DNA from: Chlorokybus atmophyticus
Taxonomy: Eukaryota > Streptophyta > Chlorokybophyceae > Chlorokybales > Chlorokybaceae
Reading direction: 5' to 3'
DNA: 64,000 bases
Assembly: GCA_009103225.1 (NCBI GenBank)
Contig: RHPI01001116.1
Coordinates: forward strand, 722,814-786,813
The translations under genes were made by a program, and so were the position numbers. Below, in pieces: positions 47,569 to 60,683 of this stretch; position 1 is the first letter of the stretch; each line of letters begins with the position of its first letter. The notes under the pieces were generated by a model. The model made no database searches. It saw nothing but the letters and a program-made list of their open reading frames with translations, and was not told the origin of the DNA.

Positions 47569-50006
47569 ACTAGGCGTAAGATCATTTCATGTGTTGCGAT
47601 TGAACTGGCTTGAACTGGCTAGCATTGGTGATTGCCGTCTGACGGCACTTTTAGGGCACACACTGTGATTTTAATTCGTTGGGAAGGGGAATTGCACTTG
47701 GCACCCTCCATCTGCACATGGTTCCTGTGCCTCATTCTTGCTTGCAATAGAACACCTGTGTGCAGGTTTGCTTAACTTGTGTTTAGGCTCGCTTTATGAC
47801 CACCTTGTGTATCACCTCTGGCGTTAGGGTTGGTTGCGGTGCACATGCCCACATAGTAGTAGTGTGGGCATGGTTGGGTGCCGCCACATCATGTGGTTGG
47901 CATTGCATGTTCACGTTATTTTGCATGTGCGAGTCCCTCCTTGCATCTTTTGTATGCACGCACTTGCATTGCACGTAAGATAGTGGTTGACAGGGCACTG
48001 TGTAAACTATTCCCCCTAGTCATGTTTATGCCGGTGTGTATGTGCTTGTGCCTATTGCTACATGTAGTGTTGTGCTCTGTGGGTTAGCTTAGCACAATTG
48101 CATGTGTCTCATACCATATACACCCCATTGGTTTTTGCATTTGATGCAAATACAGCCCCCATAGCATGTTCGCAACACACACAACCCACTACCAATCCCA
48201 CTCGCCACGCCTTGCCTTGCTGTCGCTGCTGCATTGCTGCTGTGGTGGAAGTCCTGGACCCACTGGCTTGAACTACCGGCATCTATTGCTGCAGGTTTGT
48301 GCACAGTTGCTTTGCCATCCTCCCTGCCTCTCCCATCCCTCCGCCCCACTCACATGCACTTGATTGGCACAACGTTAGCTTGTAAACCCCTGGTGGAATA
48401 GGAGTCCCCCTGCTTGTGCCTTGTTGCTGTGTCCTATGCTATGCATCTGCCACTCAGATAAGCCTTTTTAGGGATGTAATTTGGCACCTGTTTAGCAATT
48501 AACAAATTGTATTAACTGTATGTCGCTGAACCCTATCATCCAAACACAACAACAATATGTCGACACCAGTGTCTAATGCAATTAATTAGCGCTTATCTGC
48601 ATAACATGCTGAACATTACGTGTATGTTGGGCATGTCATGTGGCATGGTATATGAGATAATATAATATTACATAACATTATCATACACAATTTTGGCCAG
48701 TGTTATACGTTATGTTATTATATGTGCAAATGTACATAATTTGCACATACAAATGTACACACAGATGTACATAATACAAATCATGCGCTGCATGTGGCGA
48801 TGAGCCACAAGCGCTTTTATGCACGCGTTTAGACTTTAACATCTCATTAATGACAAATCATTAATGTACATGCTTCCTCGTTGCATACACGGCATGTGAA
48901 CGTGCACATATTTATGCATGCTATGCTAACATCATGCTATATCTATCATGCAGCAAAAGCCCTCATACGCTTGTTGTATCATATACATTGACTGCACCAT
49001 AACGCATCAACTGCAACCACAGTGCACGAGATCTACTAGGTGTACCATTAATGCTGATTGCTCAATAGTATTACCGTGTTACACGAAGAAGAGAAGCCCC
49101 CCCCCCCCCNNNNNNNNNNNNNNNNNNNNNNNNNNNNNNNNNNNNNNNNNNNNNNNNNNNNNNNNNNNNNNNNNNNNNNNNNNNNNNNNNNNNNNNNNNN
49201 NNNNNNNNNNNNNNNNNNNNNNNNNNNNNNNNNNNNNNNNNNNNNNNNNNNNNNNNNNNNNNNNNNNNNNNNNNNNNNNNNNNNNNNNNNNNNNNNNNNN
49301 NNNNNNNNNNNNNNNNNNNNNNNNNNNNNNNNNNNNNNNNNNNNNNNNNNNNNNNNNNNNNNNNNNNNNNNNNNNNNNNNNNNNNNNNNNNNNNNNNNNN
49401 NNNNNNNNNNNNNNNNNNNNNNNNNNNNNNNNNNNNNNNNNNNNNCCCCCCCCCCCCCCCCCGCCTGCTGTTGCAGCGTTAATCCACCCATTCCACTGTA
49501 AGTCAATTTATGCAACGCATAATGCTACTCGCATCACATTATTTGATCCATATACCCAATATCGCATCGGATGAAGGAGGAATCGCCCCTGCGCATCCAG
49601 TCAGCAGATCCTCCATCGACGTGGATGCCCGTTACGCACTCTGGCTGAGCCCAAATAAACACAACCCCACAAAGCAGCTCTGATCATTGACGCCAAACCT
49701 CTTCACTGCGCGGCACAGCACAATACGACGATCAAATCAGGAATCCGAAGCTATGCATGAAAGCTTTGTTTGGGGGGTGGGGGGAGATGTCACTGCATTC
49801 AGTAGGCTAGTAAGTATTGAATTCACTCGAGTGGGGACAGCGGAGCTAGCTAGCTCCCCCCAGCTCAGCTGGCAGTCAGCAGTGTGCTGTGCATCCTTGT
49901 ACTAGGTCACAACACCTTCACTACCTGGCATTGAGCAGCTTCTGGCCTAGCCGCGGCGCGACCACATTTCGCCCGCGTCCTCCTCCACCTCCACCTCGTC
50001 ATCGCC
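47569..50006. other. Intergenic with AT-rich segment and assembly gap
   Basis: No gene recognised. A short hairpin CATGCCCACA...TGTGGGCATG lies at 47844-47872. The stretch 48480-48780 is strongly AT-rich with repeated TGTACATAAT-like words. The gap at 49110-49445 follows. From 49446 on, sequence leads into the 5' region of the GH1 gene. Confidence 0.5.
49110..49445. other. Assembly gap (N run) inside a poly-C tract
   Basis: 336 unknown bases with runs of ten or more Cs on both sides. Confidence 0.95.
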
Positions 50007-53000
50007 ATGCAGGACCAGTCCCAGGATCAGGAGCAGAGGGACGATGTGGGCAGCGGCGTGCGTCCCCGCCGGGAGTTCCTCGTGGGCACGGGGGTGTCCA
50101 CGTGGCAGAACTCGGGGGATCCCAACCCCACCAACTGGACCAAGTTTATGAAAAGGAGGAGGTGAGAGAGTTCGTGGGGAGATTTATGTGGAAGTGACAA
50201 AAGATTGATCACTGGCACACAGTACGTCAGTGTGTGGGGCGGCATTATAACCTGGATGCGACTTTGGGCCGTTAGATGATGATGGCCCGGTGTTTTGAAC
50301 CACTGAATGCGTAATGACATTGGCAATGCAGTGAGTACATGAGTGAATGAGGACATAAAGTCGAGCAGTGCAGTGGATGCTTGCATTGTTTCAAGCAATG
50401 GCAATGCGGGCATGGCATTGGTGGTACACCTTGGGGCATGGCTTTGGTGCGAGGTTGAAGTGTGGTAGTAATGGCGCAGGGGCAATGCCGCATGAATTTT
50501 TGCAATATAACCCAGATGAATCAACAACACCCAATGCAGTGCAGTACGACGCGACGCTTTGCGTCACATCGGCAGCATTTACTCCACCACCCATGCATGC
50601 AACATGTGTATGAAGGCTTTTGGGACATCGGCAGCACAGCTTGAGCACTTAATGCGCAAAGGGGCACACAGAGACACTTCTGGCTCTGTGCAGATGAAAA
50701 CCAATGTGATGCGCAATCAATAGTGACAATTCCTTGCACAGGTTCTTCGGTCTGGTGCCTGCCATTGACGGTGGCGACGCCATTGGCAAGTCCTGCGACT
50801 TCTGGAACAGGTGCGCCACACACTCACATTGCACACACACACATTGCACACGCACACCTTGCACACGCCAGCGCGCACACGTGCATGCAAACACAGCCGT
50901 CTCGCGCATATCCCGTACACACATGCACATTGCTGCGTGTGTGTGCATTCGACACTGTGTCATTTCAGCAAACCAGTGCATTGTGTAGACATTCACACAA
51001 CAACCACACCACAGGTATGAGGAGGACATCGAGCGCGCGCGTGCCCTCAACTCCACCTGCTTCCGCCTCTCCCTCGAATGGAGCCGACTCGAGCCCATCC
51101 CAGGAACATTCGACACCACCGCCGCCGCACAGTAAGCACCACAACAACCAACATGCCACTCATACACCCACCCACACACTCTCTCTCTCTCTCTCTCTCC
51201 CTCCCAGTTTCGAGTCCATCATCCAGTGCATCCGTAGCAAAGGCATGGAGCCCATCGTGACCCTGTCCCACTTCGTGTACCCGGCGTGGTGGTTCGCAGA
51301 GGGCGGGTGGGAGAAGGAGAGCAACGTACCGGCCTTTCTGAGATATGCGGAGTGGGCTGTGAGACGGTTCCAACACCTGGTAGGGACAAGGGGCTCAGTG
51401 CGTGCAACTATTGAGTGACTTACTATCGGCCTGCGTGTATACGCATGTGCAATGCGTACGCGTATGTGCACACACTGACCCATGACCCGTGTACATGTGC
51501 ACACCAACATGTGGACACTTACACATGGGGCATGCCAGCACCAATAACATGCAAGCATGCATTGAGATCTGTGTGAGCATGTGTGCATGCATGGACACCC
51601 ATGTGTGCACATGTACATGGGTAGCGTAATAGATTATAACATTGTCGTTTCAACATCAGGTGCGCGTCTGGACTACGATGAATGAGCCCGGCATTGTCAC
51701 ATTGGCGTGTTACGTGGGCGGCATCCACCCTCCCGGCGCACGCCTGAGGTGACACCGACACACACACACACACACGCACACACACACTTGTCAATGTGCA
51801 ACACATCATCCCAACATGGCATGCCTAAAGCCCACAATCACCCAACTCCCTCTCTCACACAACAGGTTCCGCCGCGCCGCGCGGGTGTTCCAAAACCAAC
51901 TCATCGCGCACGCACGCGCGTACCGCATCATCAAAGCTCTCCCTGGGGGCGATGACTTGCAGGTTTGAGTTGTGTGGGATTGGCATGCTGGGTGTGATGG
52001 TGGTAATGCGGGACTGGGAGAGCACCAACATCAAGTTATGTGTCTCAGGTGGGTTTGGTGCACAACATGATGGAGTTCCAGGCCGCGTACGAGGACAGGT
52101 GGTACTCGGTGCTGGCGCGCAGGGCGGCCAAGTTTGCTAACAACAACTGGGGAACGGAGGTGAGGGGGAAAGAGAAAATGCGTTGGAAGCATGTTGGGTG
52201 CGCATGTATGCCCCGTGCATCTACCACTGTGCACGCATGCTTGTGCGTGCATGTGTCTGCACGCGCGTGTCATTTGTGTGCGTGCGTCTGTGTGTGTCCA
52301 AGCTTGCATGCGTGTGTGTACGTGTGCGTGTGGATGTGTCTATGTGTTTTGTCAACCAACCAACACGAGCGCGTGTGTGTGTGCAGACGTTGATGCGGTT
52401 TGTGATGACGGGACAGTTTTACTACAAGATCCCCGTCGGCAGGAGGCAGGCGTATCTGCTCGAGCCTGGCCGTCTGCCTCTCCTCGACTGGTTTGGACTC
52501 AACTACTACTCGCGCAACCTCATCAACCCACTCTGCCAGGCACGACACACACGGTCATGTGTTCTGCATCATCAGTAGAACAACATAGTGCTCATGTTGA
52601 TGTTGATGTGACATTTGTGCTGTTGTGTGCAGCCTACTGCTGGTCCAGGTGAGAAGATGACGGACCTGCCTTATGCGATCCACCCGCAGGGGCTGTACAA
52701 GGCCATCAGGGAGGCATCCGCACTCAAGGTGAGTTGTTGCTGTTGTTGTTGTTGTTATTGTTGCCGTTGTTGTATAAGAGTGCGTGTACGTGCGCGCATG
52801 CGTGTGCGAGTGTAGGGAGGCTTGAGGTGGTGATGCAGTGGGGTTGTGTGTGCATCAGGTGCCCATTTACATCACAGAGTCGGGTTGTCCGGACGCCAAG
52901 GACGACGGCAGGAGGAAAGAGTTCATCACAAGTTACCTGCAAGAGGTACTTTCGCATCCTTGATTCATTGAACCCAACTTTTGAACCTCATAGGCGTTTG

Positions 53001-53913
53001 TCCTAACGCATGTCAAATCAACCGCACGAGCAATGACGTACAGGTAGGTTAACCTCCAAAGCCAGGAATGGCATAGCAAACCACTGTTGGCTTGCAAGGG
53101 ATATGCAGAAGTTGAACTTGTAGCCTATGAATATGAATATCACCCAACAATCAATGCTGCGCAGGTGGAGAAGGCTGTGTCGGATGGTTTCGACGTGCGC
53201 GGGTTTGTGTACTGGACCCTCACCGACAACTACGAATGGTGAGCACACCATTGCTCTCATCACCACCGTTGCAAACAATACCAGAACCAACAACATGCCT
53301 ATGCTGATAGGAATACGGGTTACACAATCAAGTTTGGGTTGTACGAGTGGAACAAAGAGAAGCCGGAGGAGAGGAAATTGCGCGAGGGCTCCAAAGCCAT
53401 CATCAAAACTTACGAGGTGAGTGCTTGAGTTGAGTTGTGGTTGTGTTTGTGGTGATGAGCGGGGGGGTGCTGTGACGTGTGTGTTGATGTGTGTGCGCAT
53501 AGGATGTGAGCAAGCGCGTAAACGATATCCGTGCCAGCCGCACGCTCCACACTGAAGGGGACCTTCCCATCGTCCCGTCTCCAACATGGCTCAAGGCAAG
53601 TGTGCATGCACACACAGACACGCACAGACACTCATGCGTGCAAGCACGCATACTGACGCATGGGCGCATGCGCATGCACGTGCATACACATACAGAGGCA
53701 TGTGTGTTCTTATGCGCACACACAATCAACCCACTCTCTTCCCCCCCCCTCCCCCTCCAGCCTCTTCCGGAAGAGTGGTTCCGTCCTAAGCGTCGTGTTG
53801 GCGCGGTGCGTTGGTTAATCACCGCGCTGCCCGTGGCGCTCGCCGGGCTGGTTGTCGCGGTTGTGCGCGGGAGAAGTGATGTGGAGAAGAGCAGACACGC
53901 CAAGATGGCGTGA
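50007..53913 (+). CDS. GH1 beta-glycosidase with C-terminal membrane anchor
   Basis: Exons 50007-50161, 50742-50810, 51015-51131, 51208-51379, 51660-51748, 51866-51962, 52049-52159, 52387-52539, 52633-52728, 52859-52945, 53165-53238, 53311-53416, 53503-53595 and 53761-53913 join in phase to 523 residues. The GH1 barrel shows FLVGTGVSTWQNSG, WNRYEEDIERARALNSTCFR, LSLEWSRLEP, LSHFVYPAWW, the acid/base TMNEP (Glu about 180), DWFGLNYYSRN, the nucleophile in YITESG (Glu about 360; ITENG is more usual) and RGFVYWTLTDNYEW. A hydrophobic segment at about 491-508, flanked by Arg/Lys, could anchor the C terminus. There is no N-terminal signal peptide, so a cytosol-facing tail-anchored enzyme is likely. 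Substrate is unknown; plant SFR2 (galactolipid remodelling) is one membrane-bound GH1 precedent. Two introns (after 52539 and 53595) use GC donors. Confidence 0.9.
51180..51200. repeat. CT dinucleotide microsatellite in a GH1 intron
   Basis: A run of about ten CT units forms most of the pyrimidine tract before the acceptor at 51207. Other GH1 introns hold CA/TG-rich runs (51758-51787, 52230-52385). Confidence 0.8.
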
Positions 53914-55208
53914 GAGGGGCACATGTGCCGTTGTCGTCGGCAGTGTTGTTGGGTATTACTATTGCTTCTTTATGCATTAGGCGTTATGTATCGCTACTCA
54001 TATTTGGTACATGCTTGACGTTGTTGATGTTACCAGTTACGAGAGGAGTACAGGTAGAAGAAGGTATGTGAAACTGTGCAACTTTGCGCAGTGATAGACA
54101 TTGTAAAAAGCTATAAAGCCGGTTGTCATTAAGTTCTTGGAAGAATGTACAATTGCTGTATACATTGCAATTGGGTGTCGGTTATGCCTGCCATGCTGTA
54201 CAGGATATACGAGGTGCTGTGTGGTGCAAGCAAAAACTGTCAATAAGGGTGAAATGCAATAGGGTTTGTTAGAGTAGTACTAAGCTGCGGCACAGTCCAA
54301 ACTGTCTGTGTTCTTTGATAGTACAATCCACAACCATTCTGGTAACGTGACTCTTCTTGCTTGGTCGCTTCTGCATTTGCTCTCACTTTGTTTGAGTATG
54401 ATCGATGGTCGTTAAGTTTCCGCACACGCCCATGAGGTTGTGGTCTTAAAAACCTGGGCTACAATTGAGACTCTGCATTATTTTGTCTGGGCGGTGTACA
54501 AAGCATGCAATGCGGAAGTGTGCACCAATGCGGAAGTGTGCAAGTGGCAGGACTGACTGATCGCTCTCACTCTCTCTTACCAAAACAGCCAATCAAAAGC
54601 AGGACAGTGATGACGCATCTCAGTAGTACCCACAGTTATGACTGGTTGTTGTTGCGCTGGCTATTGTTTGGTTTAGCTGGTGTTGGTCGCTGCTGTGAAC
54701 TGTAGGTCCAGTCATATAACACTAGTAGACTGGTATTGCTTTATATGTTTTGGATTTCATACCCACAGCCAGTATGTCAGAGTGCTTTGGTTCGGGCGCA
54801 TTACACTCTTATAGCATACCCTCTTCTGTACACACCCACTGAGAAAACGACAACCAGCACATGGGGCCAGCGGGAAGCAGAGCAGCCCACATGCCCTTAT
54901 GTGAGAACTAGAACCTGTTGAGCTATACAATCTAGGGTAGAGAACCATTACTATAACTAGATAAAGGGGGGTAAAACAATCTGATTGTCAAGCTAACCTG
55001 AGGAAAATGACTAAAACTAACACTGCTCCACTGACAGCGCCCGCTAAAGGGTGCCAATCACATGCCATATGACAATGACAACCAATGGGCAGGATGACGG
55101 CTTAATGCTGAGGCCAATGGCTAGCAACAGCAAGGGCTTACATGGATAGACAGCCCTGTTGCTGGCTGGTAGGATTGACACCACAACGACAACATTGGGC
55201 AGGTCGGG
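53914..55208. other. Intergenic between convergent GH1 and DPE2 genes
   Basis: No gene recognised. A CAATGCGGAAGTGTGCA word is tandemly doubled at about 54508-54542. Confidence 0.5.
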
Positions 55209-58200
55209 TTACGGTGTTGTATCCAGCGAGGGCAACTCGGTGGGTTGACATCGCCCCGACCTTAGTACCATCTCCTGCAGCGTGGCGCCAAACACCCTGT
55301 CGCGCCTTAGGTCCTCCAGCGTGATGTGTACGCGGAACCGCCAGTAGTGTTTTGGGTTTGTTGGGTCGTTGATGGTCTCGTCCTTGGCGGGCCGGTTGTT
55401 GTACGCGTCGGAGAGTGCGAGGAGGTCCTGCAGTGGGAAGATGGCCCATATAGAGGGTGAGTCCAGGTGCTGTTGGACGATGAGGCTGGCGACGTGTGGC
55501 GTGCATGTCTCCGGCGGGTCTTTTCCCACTTCTTGGTGGAGTTGTTGGGCGTAGAAGCGACCGCTGCGAGCCTTGTCCTCCTCCCACCAGAACCGCGTGG
55601 TGGACGTGTCGTGGCACGAGGGCGCGCACACAGTGAGGTACTCGTACTCGTCCGGCGTGCCAAACTCCTCTGTGGAACTGTTGGGCATCCGCTGGATGCG
55701 GAGGCCGAGGAGGCCGAGCTCGTTCAACACGGGAGGCACGCAGTCGGGGATCATGCCGAGGTCCTCGCCGCAGACAAGCATGTCCGACGACTTCATCAGC
55801 ACAGGGAGCGTCTTCAGGGCGTTCGACCTCCACAACTCGTCCTGCCGCTCAAAGAAGTACGACTGCAGACAACAGCACGTAAGCAATCACACACGCCCAT
55901 GCGCATATGCATGTGTGCACACAACAGACTCCTGCACTTCAACTACCCAGCAAACACCCGCGCACGCACGCACGCACGCATGTGCATACGCACCCACGCG
56001 CACTCAATACACACTGATTGCACACATAACAAGCTCTACAACACTCCCAACTAGCACCTGGTACAATCGACGTAGGGCCTGCTTGTTGAAGTCATCCAGC
56101 TCTTCCCAGCTGGATGTCCGGAACATATGGATGGACGGGTAGAACAGATGCGGGTCTTCCGGATCTCGTAGCAATGCAACATTCTGTCTCAGAGCCATCA
56201 AGCCTTTCCGGATAACCTGCAACTCGAGCCGCAAGAACTCGGGGGCGCTCTCGTCCACCTTTGTAGCTTCCACGATCTTCTTCTCAGTGCTGTACTCTTC
56301 TTTCAACCTGCAACAAAACAACACAGTCAAAAATACTACACGCCAACAGCGCTTGCAGTGCACACAAGAATCAAGTCAGGAATCAACCTGAAGCGTTGAG
56401 GTGCAAACTCCTCGAGGTACTTCAGCGTGACGTCATGCGCTCGTGGTCCAAAGGTGTCCTGTATGTGTTGCCACCTGATATACGGCATCGTGAGACGGTC
56501 AAAGTCCCACACGCCCTGCGACTCCAACTCGCTCTGGGTGAGGGGAAGCGAGGGGCGGAACCGGCCCAGGAGACCGGTGGTGCAGTGGCCCGGAATCTCC
56601 CATATACGGAAGAACCCGAGGATGTGGTCGATGCGGTAGGCAGTGAAGTACTTGGCCATCTGCAGACACGTGTTACAGTGCGTGTGCGCCAGTGCGCGTC
56701 TGAGACAAGCCGTTGCGGACTCGAGGACAAAGGAGTAATGTCATGTGGTCAGTGGCTATGCATCATCACCTGTGATAGTCTTGACCTCCACCATGCGTAA
56801 TTGTCTTTGGCCATCTCTTCCCAGTTGTATGTTGGAAAGCCCCAGTTCTGACCATTGGGATCGAAGTAGTCCGGCGGTGCCCCTGCTAGGACGTGTCACA
56901 CAACATGCCCTCAACATGAAGTGATTGCATGCTACATTTACCTGTTGACATGTGCATTCTGAAGAGGGTTGGGTAGAGCCAGGTGTCCACGCTGGCCCGG
57001 TCTACTCCTATAGGCAAGTCACCCTTCACCACAACCCTGTGGTCACGTGCATACTCGGTGGCCTCTAACAGCTGTGTGACAGAGCAACCATCGTTAACAT
57101 GCGACCTGTTCCCTCCTCCTCAACAACACGTTGTCCGTTACCTGTTGATGCAATTTGAACTGCAGGTAGTACTGGAAGGCAATGGCTGCGTAGTGGTCAG
57201 TCCCGGGTGCGGTGAGGCGGTCCAGCTGCATAGAAGGTGTCAACACAGCAAAATCCAACAGAACTTGTGACGAAACACCTCACCTTCTCACTTGTGACAT
57301 TTGCATATGAGCCCCAGTTCCAATGTTCTGATGACCCAAATAGATTTCGCAAGAAGCAGAAAGCAGCATATGGTTGTAGCCATGCCTGCACGACGTATAT
57401 TATGAGTCCAACACATAGTTGCCATGCGAAGCTGTGTTGACAAGCAGTGTTGGAAGCAGGTGGTTGTATATAAGGCGCAATAGCAGGCACACACCTTGTT
57501 GTCTTCGTAGAATGCCTTGAACTCATCTGTTTCAAGATCAGAGCCTTTATGCAAGTCATAAACCTTGCGAGCAATCCTCAACTTTGTCTGCATCGTCTTC
57601 TCATAGTCAACATGCTCCTGATCCAGCTCTTTGCGAGCGCTCTCAATCTCTTCCTGCCAAGACGACACTTCTTGTATCATGCCAAGGATACCAAATGGCA
57701 AGCAGGGGAGCAGCAGCGGCGATGAGTGTGTATGTGCCACCCCTCAGCAGATGCTCAAGTCACACACCCGAATGTCAGTTGGAAGATCAGGCGCCAAAGC
57801 TTGCAAGCGCAGATAGAGCGGATGAAGTGCGTACACTGATAGCGAGCTGCACAACAACGAGAGAAATGGTTGATTAGCCTAAACGCACGACAACAGGAGA
57901 CCAAGAACTGGTACACTGCTCTGGATGGCAGACGATAGCGGTCACATAAGGTAGACACTTACGCCCACACCTGACAATAAATGCCTACTGTGCACGCGCT
58001 CTTGAGCATGCATATGGGACGGAATGGACAGCTATGCTTACCTGTAAGGGTATGAATCCCACCACATCTGATGGACAGATGTGTCGTTGATGGGAAGAAG
58101 CTGTATCAACCTGAATCCCCAAGTCTGAACACACAGCAAATGGTGCAAGTTATTAGTCAAACAAGTCGCACTTCGCAAAACCACGCACAGTTCCCTTAGC

Positions 58201-60364
58201 ATCAACTGGCTGAAACGTACATCAGCCAAATCGACAAGCAACTTGAGATCGAGGAACTCGCCAGCACCCACGCTCTCTGTTGTGCGCATAGAGAACACCG
58301 GTATGGCAACACCTGCCCCTCGCCAAGGAACCATCTGCAGCAACGGATGACACGTTATTCGCAGTTTGGTTGTGCTTTGTTTTCCACATTTCAGCCTGCC
58401 TTTACCGGATAGATCAGTTTGACACTCACTTCTACACTTTTGCACGAACTATGGCAATATTGGGTCGCGACAATGTATAACATGTGAGGCCCAAATCACA
58501 GAGAGCCATGACTGAGAGTGTCTCGGTGAGGCTCATACCCGCACGTGTGAGTCCTGCACGACAAGCATGTTTGCACGCTTCGTGCACTTCTCATCCAACA
58601 CAAGCTCCCGGTCTGGTCCCTGCTCGTGGAGCTCCAGCCCTTCCGCATCCTTCAGCGAGTACCGATACGTGTGGTCTAATTAAGGACACGCACAGCTATG
58701 GAGTAATAAAACACGGACATGAACAAACCCACAAGACGCATGAGTGGATATCTTATGGGGAAGTGGCTACGCGAGAACACGGCCTCCCCTCGCCAGTAAG
58801 GCGTGTCTTCGTACAACCGCAGCGCGCTGCACTTTGCCCATTCACCCAGCACCTTATTACTGCCCGCCACATACACCTGAGAACATTTCCAAAAGCGGTG
58901 TTTGATGGTCCAGGCCTAAGCACTACGCAGGTTACTCTTCTATTTCAAACGTCGCTTCACACAACACCGCCACAGCTGCGTGCCTGAAACTCACCTTTTG
59001 ATCGGGTTCCAACTGCGCGCACGCCACCACAAACCGGACCAACACTTGATCTGGACAATGCTCTTGTAAGTGACAGACAGACAAAACACATAGTTGCTAA
59101 AATGCCCCATGGCCACAAGCCCTGCTCAGAGTGACAGCAACCACAATGTTATATGTGGTGTTGTACGTTTCTTCCAAACCTTGTGAGTCTGACACTGATG
59201 GAGTCGAGGGCAATTCTTCCATGATTTGGCGCTCGCGATTGCCGAAAACCACCTTCTTGAATGCTGCTCGTCTAAGCAGGTTTTCGGGTGCAGCACCTTC
59301 CTGCAGTTCAATGCAGGAGATGCCTTTCAACAACCGTTTGAACAATTTGTCGAGGACCAGTACAATAACCAAACCCAATTGGCGTACCTGCCAAGTATCA
59401 TACATGTCGACTACATCACCATCCTTGAGATGCTCCGGAAGGACAAACTTGCGCATGTCACCAGCTTCCCATTTGAGCACGTTCATTTTCTCGTCCACGA
59501 GCACGTACTGGTACTCGACGGGCGCGCCGGCTGTGACTATAGTAGTTGCTTGCCAGTACAGCTCGTCTCCCTTGTGAGTGGGTGTCATCCACAACCCCTG
59601 CGCATAAGAATTGCTGTATGGAGAAGAAAACCTAGCGAAGCAAATGCGCACACAATTGCAGCAAACCATGCAGCTACCGTCAACAGATCACGTTCAAACA
59701 AAACTAAGCATTGCATATAGTGAAGTAGCCGGCAACTCGCTATCAACGGCGTGCAGCAAGACTTGACCCGAGTGTGAGACAATGCAATCATCTTGGTGGA
59801 AAGCAACATTGCACAAACGCCAAGCTGCGTGGACAAGTTCACAGAACACTCACTGCAGCTGCACAACCCTAACTGAGCTGCCCACTGCCAAAGCGACCGA
59901 GCATGTTCCACTGACCGGATGGTTGTTCGCAAAATGCAATTGGGCCTGGAGAGAAGTGATTTGCATAGGAGAGACACAACAGAAGCTTACCACTGCGGCA
60001 ACTAGCATGCGAGACCACGACAAGCTTACATGCATGCAATGCACCATTCCATTGACCATACGTCAGGTAACTGCTTCATCAGCTACGACCCAACCTCTCC
60101 GGCCCAATCCAGTGCAGAGGACAGCTCCAGCGGCATGCTAGAGAGGAGACACATGCACACACGCTCAAGCAGCACCTTCTTGACGTTGCCGCCGCCCAAG
60201 ACCTGGCTGGGTCCACAGACCATGAGGTTCTGTCCCCAGACTGTCATGAACTTGATAGAGAAGCGCAGCGCCACCCGCTTCTTGATGATGGAGGAGGGAG
60301 CGATGCTCGACCTCACAGATGGAGACGACAGCGGCGCCGCCGCCTCCTGCAACGGCGGCGCCAT
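55209..60364 (-). CDS. DPE2: 4-alpha-glucanotransferase DPE2 (disproportionating enzyme 2)
   Basis: Exons from 5' to 3': 60364-60176, 59597-59388, 59300-59180, 59050-58995, 58876 to 58771 or 58729, 58675-58539, 58334-58221, 58124-58042, 57846-57768, 57653-57495, 57385-57284, 57225-57142, 57071-56942, 56882-56770, 56659-56388, 56307-56058, 55862-55209. The product is about 950-966 residues, like plant DPE2. Two N-terminal CBM20 starch-binding domains (VALRFSIKFMTVWGQNLMVC; VRFVVACAQLEPDQKVYVAG) precede a GH77 barrel that carries the DPE2-specific insertion (EEIESARKELDQEHVDYEK). GH77 motifs: LLPINDTS, KGDLPIGVDRASVDTW, nucleophile YRIDHILGFFRIW, acid/base CGEDLGMIP and SCHDTSTTRFWWEE. No transit peptide is seen, consistent with cytosolic maltose metabolism, where DPE2 transfers glucose from maltose to a heteroglycan. 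The donor of exon 5 is uncertain. An ATG at 60376 would add four residues. Confidence 0.95.
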
Positions 60365-60376
60365 CGCCACCACCAT

Positions 60377-60683
60377 CGCCGCCCAACTCCTAGACGCCGC
60401 CACAGCCACAAAGACACATTACACAGCCGAGACTGACTCACCAGCTCACGCAACACACTGCATTGACCATGTGAATCAACCATCACCTGAACAAGTGAAC
60501 TAAATCTAGAAGTGTATGATTCATAATACTGCTGCAAGCAAACAGAACAAATATCTGCAAAAAGAATCTATGCATGATCGCTGAGTTTGTTGGCGGCGGC
60601 GTTGGCGGGGACGGCGGCGGTGTCGTCAGGGACATTGTGGTTGTCGTCGTCGTCCTGCTTGAGGAGTCGCACTGGCCTCTTGA
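60377..60683. promoter_or_regulatory. Divergent promoter region, DPE2 / thioredoxin f
   Basis: Roughly 310 bp between head-to-head start codons, so both 5' UTRs and promoters must fit here. No defined element could be assigned. Confidence 0.45.

Noticed and set aside
55138-55833. 231-codon frame within the last DPE2 exon
   Set aside because: A shadow of the GC-rich DPE2 coding frame, which is supported by GH77 motifs.
59991-60001. 11-nt micro-exon in DPE2
   Set aside because: It kept the phase with an acceptor at 59613, but using the acceptor before 59597 joins NVKK directly to GLWMTPTHKGDEL, which matches plant DPE2 without a micro-exon.
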